Shown piece by piece: positions 33,734 to 41,283 of a stretch of DNA of 64,000 nucleotides. The stretch comes from Paenibacillus etheri (GTDB lineage Bacteria > Bacillota > Bacilli > Paenibacillales > Paenibacillaceae), in the NCBI RefSeq assembly GCF_001012825.1, contig NZ_LCZJ02000019.1, positions 457,302-521,301 of the forward strand. Reading direction: 5' to 3'. Below the pieces are notes generated by a model that had not been told where the DNA came from, searched no databases, and was given only the letters and a program-made list of their open reading frames with translations. Position numbers and translations under genes: made by a program. Each line of letters opens with the position of its first letter. The stretch's first letter is position 1.

Positions 33734-36371
33734 GTTTTCCTTCTCCTTCATCTGGTATCGTTTCGCCCTGTGCTCTCAGAAACGAGCAGAATTTAATTTC
33801 TGGCAGAGCGTCGGTACTACTGTAATTCTCTCCGGTTAGGAATCCTCCCGCTAGTTTCGGTGTGCAAGTAACCATTACCGTCCTTTTCTCTCCCGGAAAA
33901 AGGGTGTGGAACTGTTCTTCTGCTTCCATCCAGTAGTGGTTCCCCTTCTCCTCCGCATGTACATGAAGCAATACTTCACTACCAGTATTATGGAGAGTGA
34001 AGTGAGCCTGTCGACTTTTCTCCCCTACACCAGCCGGATGCCATAAGCTTTCCTGCCGCACTTGAAGGTTGCCACCTGTAAGTTCAAGCGTTGGGGCATA
34101 AAGATGTTTTTTGGCGGTGGAGAACACATATAAATTTTGCTGCAGTTCACCTTCAACATCCCGGAATGACAATCTGACAAAATATAGTAGATTCTCTTGC
34201 TCAGGCACGCTGAAATTCAGACTCCCAGCGCAGACAGCACGATCCTTGTCTCCATCTGCCTCGAAGGTTTGTCGATATAGGCTTCGGCCCGCTGCATCAA
34301 GCACCTCCGCGTCGACTTGAACCCTGCCTCCATCCACTCCATGCACGAATACATTTCCCTGAAATCTGGTGCCAGCCGTAAGCAGCAGGCTGCGGTAATC
34401 TAGCGAAGCATGCAGCGGACGGAAGGCTTGCTTCACCCAATGGTAGGCCATCTTCGTTTCACCATAATAATCGACAAGATTGGTGCAAGACACATTCGGC
34501 CATGGCTCGTTGAACTGCCAGACAATGCTGCCGCTGTTCCGGAATTTACGGCGACGGTTAGCCTCTAGCACGAAGCGAATTCCTTCTGCCTGCATCCATT
34601 GGCTGCAAGCGGAGAACTGCTTCAAATCGTTCATGCCACCGAACATTTCTTCTTCACGGCTTAGCGTATCCCACCACTCTCCGTGATGTCTCCATACTGC
34701 GCTGTTCTCCATCGAAATCGGCTGCAGGTTGTCTGCATTCAGAAATTTCTCTAGGCTTTTGAGAGAACTCAGTCCATCCACTCCGAATTCGCTATGCAGC
34801 AGATTATCGTTGCTGCCGTATAATTCGTAGTGATAGGGGTTCCCCATATACTTCCAGTAGCCATGGACATCATGACCCTGTCCCTTGACTTCCGTAATAT
34901 ATTCCACCGGACCAGACGCCGAAGTCGGCAAAAAGAGCCGCTGCGGATCATACTTCTCCACCAGCTCCTTCAGCATCGCCAAATTGGTATCGCTGAGGTC
35001 TGAAGGCTTGTTCGGTTCACTCATTAATTCATTTCCGCCGCTCCATACCGTCATTGATACATGATTTCGTTTGTCACAGAGTGCTGCGCAAGCCGTCTTG
35101 CGCAGCAGTTCCAGGAACTCAGGCTGCTTGGATGGGATATTATCAATGCCAGAACTCGATTGGATGAACTCCTGCCAGACCATAATGCCGTTTACATCAC
35201 ATAAATCATAAAAGGCTTTCTTCTCAATGATTCCGCCGCCCCATACTCGAACGAGATTGATATGTGCCGCTTTCATCAGATGGATCATCTGCTGATACTG
35301 TTCAACCGTCACATTTCCGTAGAGATGATCCAAGGGCGTCATATTTACCCCTTTTATATAAATCTTGCGGCCGTTGATCACAACCGTATAAGGCAGCGCG
35401 TTGGCGGGACTTTCTACATTCCGCATATAATTGAGTTTGCGGATACCTATCTGTAAACTCCGGGTATCCAGCTCCATATCGTATTCGTCCAGCAACTTCA
35501 GCTTAAGGCTGTAGAGCGGCTGCTTCCCGTAACCGTTCGGATACCATAGCTGTGGTTCAGGTATATCCAGCTCCGCGTTCAGAACTTCTCCCGAGAGAAC
35601 TGAGTACGACTGAACCTGCAACGGATTCCCCTCCGGGTCAGAACAAGTGATGCTCGCTGTCAACGCCCGTACATGTTCAGGTCCAGCCATCTGTTTAATA
35701 CTTGCCTGAATGGTAATCCGACCAAACGCCTGCCCGCTACCTTTCTTACCAAGCTCCGTATCTGTAGTGATCGACACGACATCCCAGGAGCATTGTTGAT
35801 GTACCCTCAGTACCACATCATCCCAGATTCCGACGTTGACCAACCGGGTGGAGAAATCCCATTTATAATTAAAACGGCTCTTCTGCGTGAAGGTGGCCGA
35901 GGTTTTACCGATTTGCCCCATTTCATCCGGTGCCTGCTTCAGCAGCACTGAGATTTCCAAACTCTCCCGCTCCGAGAGTAGATCTGTAACATCAAATATA
36001 GCTGCCTCGAACATCCCTCTATGCTCTCCCAGCAAGACATTATCGGCGTAAACTGCAGCTTCATAGTCTAGACCTTGAAAGACAAGCTCAATTCGGGTTG
36101 ACTCTAGCTCTGGGCGTTCTAAGGTCGTGCGGAAAACCCACCAACGGTTCTCCACCCATTCACAGCTTAGACTGTTCAACTCTTCATATGGATTGCTAAT
36201 CCAGCCCTGTCTGTAGAGATCATAATGAACTCCGCCCGGCACAGTCGCTGGCATCCAGTCTGTAACTCCCATCAATTCCTGCCCCAGCTCCATGCTGGTC
36301 CCTTTTAACGGCACCCAAGGCCAGTACCCTTTAACTTCCCACTTTAGATCGTTCAATAAGATTTGTTTCAT
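33726..36371 (-). CDS. GH2 beta-mannosidase-like enzyme, intracellular
   Basis: 881 residues. N-terminal sugar-binding domain with ATVPGGVHYDLYRQGWISNP and ELVFQGLDYEAAVYADN, typical of beta-mannosidases. The barrel has NLVRVWGGGIIEKKAFYDLCD, the acid/base Glu in WSGGNELM and the nucleophile Glu in LLHSEFGVDGL. C-terminal beta domains follow. GH2 beta-mannosidases remove the terminal beta-1,4-mannose of mannan or of the N-glycan core. Start ATG follows GGGAGAAGAC. It leads an operon with the hydrolase; motif site E and a cre-like box lie upstream. Beta-mannosidase is more likely than beta-galactosidase given the PGGVHYDL and WGGG features. Confidence 0.9.
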   Translation of the reverse strand: MKQILLNDLKWEVKGYWPWVPLKGTSMELGQELMGVTDWMPATVPGGVHYDLYRQGWISNPYEELNSLSCEWVENRWWVFRTTLERPELESTRIELVFQGLDYEAAVYADNVLLGEHRGMFEAAIFDVTDLLSERESLEISVLLKQAPDEMGQIGKTSATFTQKSRFNYKWDFSTRLVNVGIWDDVVLRVHQQCSWDVVSITTDTELGKKGSGQAFGRITIQASIKQMAGPEHVRALTASITCSDPEGNPLQVQSYSVLSGEVLNAELDIPEPQLWYPNGYGKQPLYSLKLKLLDEYDMELDTRSLQIGIRKLNYMRNVESPANALPYTVVINGRKIYIKGVNMTPLDHLYGNVTVEQYQQMIHLMKAAHINLVRVWGGGIIEKKAFYDLCDVNGIMVWQEFIQSSSGIDNIPSKQPEFLELLRKTACAALCDKRNHVSMTVWSGGNELMSEPNKPSDLSDTNLAMLKELVEKYDPQRLFLPTSASGPVEYITEVKGQGHDVHGYWKYMGNPYHYELYGSNDNLLHSEFGVDGLSSLKSLEKFLNADNLQPISMENSAVWRHHGEWWDTLSREEEMFGGMNDLKQFSACSQWMQAEGIRFVLEANRRRKFRNSGSIVWQFNEPWPNVSCTNLVDYYGETKMAYHWVKQAFRPLHASLDYRSLLLTAGTRFQGNVFVHGVDGGRVQVDAEVLDAAGRSLYRQTFEADGDKDRAVCAGSLNFSVPEQENLLYFVRLSFRDVEGELQQNLYVFSTAKKHLYAPTLELTGGNLQVRQESLWHPAGVGEKSRQAHFTLHNTGSEVLLHVHAEEKGNHYWMEAEEQFHTLFPGEKRTVMVTCTPKLAGGFLTGENYSSTDALPEIKFCSFLRAQGETIPDEGEGKHE

Positions 36372-36444
36372 GTCTTCTCCCGTTCCCCCAAATCCTGCTT
36401 AATTTGGCGCTGTTCATGACTAAGAACGGCTCTGGCGCCATCGG

Positions 36445-36458
36445 TTAATGCGCTTACA
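36445..36458 (-). promoter_or_regulatory. cre-like box upstream of GH2 operon
   Basis: TTAATGCGCTTACA, 12 of 14 cre matches, 74 bases before the GH2 start and between it and site E. Confidence 0.5.
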
Positions 36459-36523
36459 ATTCTATTCATCAAGCTTCATTACCAATGATAGCATCGGGTT
36501 ATCATTTTCGAAGGCCCCTAACC

Positions 36524-36541
36524 CTGTGAAATCGTTTGTTA
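36524..36541 (-). promoter_or_regulatory. Glycan-regulon motif, site E
   Basis: CTGTGAAATCGTTTGTTA on the plus strand, preceded by TAACC, 153 bases from the GH2 start. Confidence 0.55.
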
Positions 36542-36950
36542 ATCTGCGCAGTTGCAGATAAATACAAACAACCATTCTAGATACAAGCCGTTTGTGGAAC
36601 GCGAAAAAGGAGTTCCCTCAAGCCGTGAAAGGCCACTGGGGATCTCCTTTGCTTTTTGTTTGGTTTGAGATTCAAGAACTCCTGCAACGACGTAGCACCT
36701 ATCGGACTGAGATGACCCTAAGCGCAGTATTATTACACTTTTGGAATGCTAACGGACCCTATAGTCGCTATTCGCATAAAAAACTCTGTAATTGAGTGAG
36801 CCTCTTTCTAAACAATAGGTTCACTGGAGTCCGAAACGCTGCTCAAAAGGCTGGAATTTGTCAAATAGCGTCATTTGGGTCCGAAACTCTCACAAGCTAG
36901 AAGATGATTACACTGTTGAAGTTGAAGTCTGCCTCCTAACTAGCACAAAA
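36542..36950. other. Intergenic stretch with hairpin and short repeats
   Basis: No gene seen. It contains a hairpin, AAAGGAGTTCCC (36605) with GGGGATCTCCTTT (36638-36650) followed by GCTTTTT, and two copies of a GTCCGAAAC element near 36828 and 36882. These look like interspersed intergenic repeats rather than coding sequence. Confidence 0.35.
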
Positions 36951-36990
36951 AGAGTAGCGGTTCTCTCGTGACTTAGAGAATCGCTGCTCT
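36951..36990 (-). terminator. Terminator after decayed GH2 gene
   Basis: A 16-bp stem with two mismatches (AGAGTAGCGGTTCTCT / AGAGAATCGCTGCTCT) followed on the minus strand by TTTTG, 90 bases past the stop at 37080. Confidence 0.7.
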
Positions 36991-37079
36991 GCTGTTAAAC
37001 GGTCCATCGTATATAAAGAAGCACTGTCCCTGTGTTCTGTTCATCCATATGAAATACAATGAAGAGCCTTAGCAATCCC

Positions 37080-39624
37080 CTACTTGATTAGCTCAAGAAG
37101 CTCGTTAACAGTTGTTTTGTATTGTGGTTTGAACGCTGCGGATTTCATGTAACCCGCAAGGCTTGATAAGAACTGTCTTCCTTCAGGCGTATCGCTTACC
37201 TTGTCTGCATCTAAAGCGCACACTAGTAAGTTGCCTGCTCCTACGCTGCATTCCACGAGGAAACTAAGCTTATGATTTCTTTCAAAATTGTCGATGGTCT
37301 GCACCACGGGATTCCAACTGCGATCAGCTTCATCCATGATAATGGATTTTGAGTGCTGAACGATATTCCACCATGGATATGTTGAATACTCCTCGGTAGG
37401 GAACTCGTGGAATACAGGATGGCTGTTATCAATTAACAGCCCCATGGTACCCACAGGAACTGGCAGGTTCATGCTCTCTGAGATTGAGCGGAACATTGGG
37501 TAACACCAGAAATCTGTGCAGTAATAACCTCGACAGCATTTTGGAGAGTTTCCGGTTTCGGCATCAGCAACACGCTCTCACCTTGCTCCAGCAGTGCAAG
37601 CGCATCACTAGACAACTTGTCGAATACATGGATGCCTTCCAGCATATTGCCGCTCTTTTCTGGGTAAATCCATAGATCGTAGCTCTTACGAATATCTGTC
37701 CCCTGTATCGAGAGAGACAATACGATAGTACTCATCCGGTCAACTACAGGCAGCGTTATTTCCAAATCGCAGATATCGATGTAATTCGTTCCTGCAGGAA
37801 CGTTCCCCTCGGTTGTCCCTTCTGCCAAAATAACGTTATCCACAGTCAGTTCCCAACGTAATTCAAGTGTATCTGGCATCCCGCTGCGAAAGCAGCTTAG
37901 CTCTACATGAGCATCGAACGGTTCACCGGAGACATAGTTATACTTAGGAAATCTCGCCAGCAGAACGGCATCATTGCAAAAGGTTCGCCATTCCTCAGGG
38001 CTAATCATTCCTTTGGAATCCATAAAGGCGTCGAGGACACCTACTAATGCTGTTCCCTGACCGCTGAAATCCTGGAGATCCAGGAGCTGGAATCCGGCAA
38101 GCCGCCGGGAGCGTAATGCCGCCTCGAGTTCCTCTTTGTAACAGGCTACGGCCAGCTGCCCTGAACATTCGAAGTATTTAGCGGCTAAATGCCCCAGTCC
38201 CTTACTTTCCAAGCGTTCACGGAAAATTTTGAAATTCTCGGCCTTGAGTGGTCCGTTATATTTTTCGATCTCTTCAAAATTTGGATAGTTGCGTATTGTC
38301 CAATCTAATACGAAACAACAGGAATGTGCGGTATCCATTCTCCGGAAGCCTCATCTGCCTTCACGGTCTTGGCTTCGGTACCATACTGAATCTGGATCTC
38401 ACCGCCAGCTGCATCTTCGATCTTCTCTCCATTTAAGAGATCCAAAGGTACGATTTGATCATCATAATCCTTCATTGTACTCGGCAAGGCAGTCTGTACA
38501 TGTCCTAGTGGTGCATCACACATGGCATAAGAGCCTCTAAATAGTCGGTCTCTGGAGAAACGTACCCCACTGAAGAAATCGTCATGTTCCAGAATTTCCG
38601 GTACCCATTAGTGGTTATTGGAGCCCTGTGTATAGAGAATCCGATTATCGAACGCTTTATAGTCCTTCAGGAAAGAATCAATCTTAGCTTTACTGCCCCA
38701 TAACTCATTACCAAGGGACATCATCAAGAAGGAGGGATGATTGCCGAAGGCCTGGAGAATGGCATAACCCTCACTGATCAGATAATCCTGCTCTGCTATA
38801 TTATGGCCATCATCGGTTTTTTCCTTGATTGTACCCCAGAATGGAAGTTCTGGTTGCATATAGATCCCAAGCATATCCGCAGCGGTAAATGCAGCCTCCG
38901 GTGGACAGCAGGTATGGAAGCGATAATAAGGGTTATATTATAAAGATTGGGAGCGCCTTCACTCCAGAGCAACGCGTTTTGGCCTAGCACATAATCGACG
39001 AAAAAAAGCCCCGTTGAAACAGGAAACTCACGCTCGTCCACCGTGTGTCTCTTCACTATTGAAGCTTTGAGCAGACACCGCAAGCGTAGTTTCACTGTTG
39101 CTGTCCAAAATTGCTGTAATACGAACCGTACGTTCAGCCAGATTCGACTCCAGTCGGATATAAGTAAGCTGCGATTCCCCATAGAACTGAAGCTCCATAC
39201 GACCGGTAATTCCATTCCAGTTGGTCTGGGTATCCTGTGAAGTCAAATGTCCGCCTTTGGTTGGGTAATCAGTATTGTCCACACGGACCGTGATTGTATG
39301 AATTCCAGCTTGTAGCTTCGGCAATTCATATATATGCGCGGTGTTAAGACTGTTACGGCTACCGATCTCCGTATTGTCCAGCCAAAGCGTCGTAAGTCTC
39401 GTCCGTTCCAAAAATAGATAGCAGGCCTTACCGGCCAGCTCATCCGGAATGAATACCTCTCTTGCGAACCAGACTTGCCCTTCAAACAAATATTCATCAG
39501 TTAGAGCGCTTACTAAAACTTCCTCGTTCTTTGGTCCTTTACGTGCGTATGACGTTGTTCCCGGCAGTGTGATAACATCTGTAAAAGGCAAGGTTAGTCC
39601 CTGTTTTGTCTCATCCAATTGCAA
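37080..39624 (-). pseudogene. Decayed GH2-family glycosidase gene
   Basis: At least five open pieces in different frames align with one GH2 protein. N-terminal jelly-roll: LFEGQVWFAREVFIPDE and TRLTTLWLDNTEIG (from 39624). A deletion near 38940 joins LYN directly to YRFHTCCPPEAAF, removing part of the sandwich domain and barrel. Then MLGIYMQPELPFWG and MMSLGNELWGS, where NE carries the acid/base, from 38874. Next YDDQIVPLDLLNG from 38523. Then the nucleophile-side and C-terminal parts from 38338 (LAGFQLLDLQDFSGQG) and 37496 (SSLAGYMKSAAF). Frames change near 39030, 38600, 38330 and 37490. A working member would have about 950 residues. The gene is inactive, but its terminator and start region remain. 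Confidence 0.85.
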
Positions 39625-39700
39625 CTTCCATTCGCCTTCTAGGTTGATCTTTGTCTGTAAAATATCACTCCTATTATGGTAATCACTGATCTCTAGCAGT

Positions 39701-39760
39701 ATAATGCTCTACTATATAATGCTCTACTATATAATGCTCTACTATATAATGCTCTACTAT
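39701..39760. repeat. Four tandem copies of a 15-bp unit containing TATAAT
   Basis: ATAATGCTCTACTAT is repeated four times without change, followed by a partial ATAAAGCT. On the plus strand each junction reads TATAATGCTCT, a perfect -10 hexamer every 15 bases. It lies 77 bases upstream of the decayed GH2 gene's start. Recent slippage expansion is likely. Confidence 0.95.
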
Positions 39761-39900
39761 ATAAAGCTTAGCATATTAAGCCAGATAATTTAGTAGAGTG
39801 GTTAACACTCATTTGAATGATGACAGGTGTAATCTTCCAATATAGCCGTAGCATGAATGTGCCTGATGACAAGATTAGTTTGTAATTTCAGTACAGTAAA

Positions 39901-39923
39901 AAAAGCCGCAATGAGCGGCTTTT
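39901..39923 (-). terminator. Terminator after esterase gene
   Basis: AAAAGCCGC, 5-base loop, GCGGCTTTT, with a longer A-run on the left, 13 bases past the stop at 39936. Confidence 0.8.
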
Positions 39924-39935
39924 GACTATAATTAA

Positions 39936-41048
39936 TTACACATTCTCCAGCATGAAATTCCCAATTTCTATCAAACTATCTTCAGCTTGTGGTGTTACAC
40001 CCACCTGATCGGCAAAGCCGTGAGAAAGACCTTTGTAACGTACCGTTTTCACTTTGACACCCGATGCCTTCAGCTTTAAGGCATATGCATCATCTTCAAT
40101 ACGCAAAAAATCATATTCGCCAAACAAAATAATGACAGGCGGCATCCCTTTCAGATCTCCTCGCAGCGGGCTCACATACGGGATTGTATCATCGGACACG
40201 CCCAAATATTCGCCTAAGCGCACAGTTCCTAAACCGCCGCTCAACAAATTCAGTATAGAACGAATCTCTTTATCCTGAGACGGGGATATTTCATAAACAT
40301 CTCTACGCTGCATATGTTCCTGCATACCTGCTGCGTCCACGCTTGGATATAGTAGTGCCTGTGCCTTTACCATCTGCGTTCCTTCATCCCGATCTTTCAT
40401 TGTGCATACCGTGGCTAAATTCCCACCTGCGGAATCACCGGAAATACAGATGCGATTCGGATCACCATTAAATTCTTCGGCGTGAGTATATATCCATTTC
40501 AATACGGTATAACAGTCGTCGAGCCCAGCGGGGTATGGGTTCTCCGGAGCCAGGCGGTAATCAACCTGAATCGATACACAGCCGGTATTGGCAACCACAA
40601 GCTTGCACATCTCCTCCACTACTTCGGGTCCTCCTGCTACGAAACCGCCTCCGTGGATGTAATAGAACACTGGCTGCAACTCTCCGTTCTTCTTCTGCGA
40701 GGTATAAATTCGCACAGGGACAGCCACATCGCCGTTTTGAACGGTAGCATGCCTCACATCAACATCTTCAGTAATCGGAATGCTGTTCACGCCATTCATC
40801 ATCTTGCGCATTTGAGCTGCACTTTTTTGGATATTTTTCTTTCGGCTGCCTTTCAACATCATCTTAACCAGCATTCCCTTGAAGCCTTTTAGGATTGACT
40901 CCATACTTTGATAAAAGCGAGGATCCAGCACGCCAGGCTCATCGGTTTCAGGAATAGGCTTAATCAGGATATCCAGTCCATTTTCATTAATTACATGTTG
41001 CCTTTCTAGCATCGATGTAAGAAGCTGTTGCGAATATTTACGTTCCAT
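39936..41048 (-). CDS. Alpha/beta hydrolase fold-3 esterase (HSL family)
   Basis: 370 residues. The oxyanion-hole motif is YIHGGGFVAGG, the nucleophile elbow GDSAGGNLATV, the acid lies in FGEYDFLRIEDD and the catalytic His in LSHGFADQ. These define the hormone-sensitive lipase group of carboxylesterases. An N-terminal helical cap of about 100 residues precedes the core. Start ATG follows AAGGAGTAATCATC. A perfect cre box lies 142 bases upstream, which suggests catabolite control and hence a role in carbon use. The physiological ester is unknown. No signal peptide. Confidence 0.9.
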   Translation of the reverse strand: MERKYSQQLLTSMLERQHVINENGLDILIKPIPETDEPGVLDPRFYQSMESILKGFKGMLVKMMLKGSRKKNIQKSAAQMRKMMNGVNSIPITEDVDVRHATVQNGDVAVPVRIYTSQKKNGELQPVFYYIHGGGFVAGGPEVVEEMCKLVVANTGCVSIQVDYRLAPENPYPAGLDDCYTVLKWIYTHAEEFNGDPNRICISGDSAGGNLATVCTMKDRDEGTQMVKAQALLYPSVDAAGMQEHMQRRDVYEISPSQDKEIRSILNLLSGGLGTVRLGEYLGVSDDTIPYVSPLRGDLKGMPPVIILFGEYDFLRIEDDAYALKLKASGVKVKTVRYKGLSHGFADQVGVTPQAEDSLIEIGNFMLENV

Positions 41049-41189
41049 GATGATTACTCCTTTTCAAATGTGTATGGTAAAATGATTTGCGCTGATTTGT
41101 ATTAGTTGCCATAACTCAATTATAAGTTTGGGTTTGCAGAAAAAATATCGCATTATTTCTTTTGTTATATCCTTCTTTTATCATTATTA

Positions 41190-41205
41190 TTGAAAGCGAT
41201 TTCAA
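41190..41205. promoter_or_regulatory. cre box upstream of esterase gene
   Basis: TTGAAAGCGATTTCAA fits WTGNAANCGNWNNCAW at every position and is a near-perfect palindrome. It lies between the AraC/GH39 stop and the esterase start. Confidence 0.7.
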
Positions 41206-41283
41206 AAATGATGTCGAGAGCAAAAATACAATATAAAAAACAAAAAAAGGACAACACTAATGTCATCCTTATTATACTATTCT

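Noticed and set aside
36592-36795. Plus-strand 67-codon open frame in the gap before the decayed GH2 gene
   Set aside because: It runs through a hairpin and short repeats; no ribosome site or family resemblance.
39701-39760. CRISPR-like array
   Set aside because: Units are 15 bp with no spacers, so this is a simple tandem repeat.
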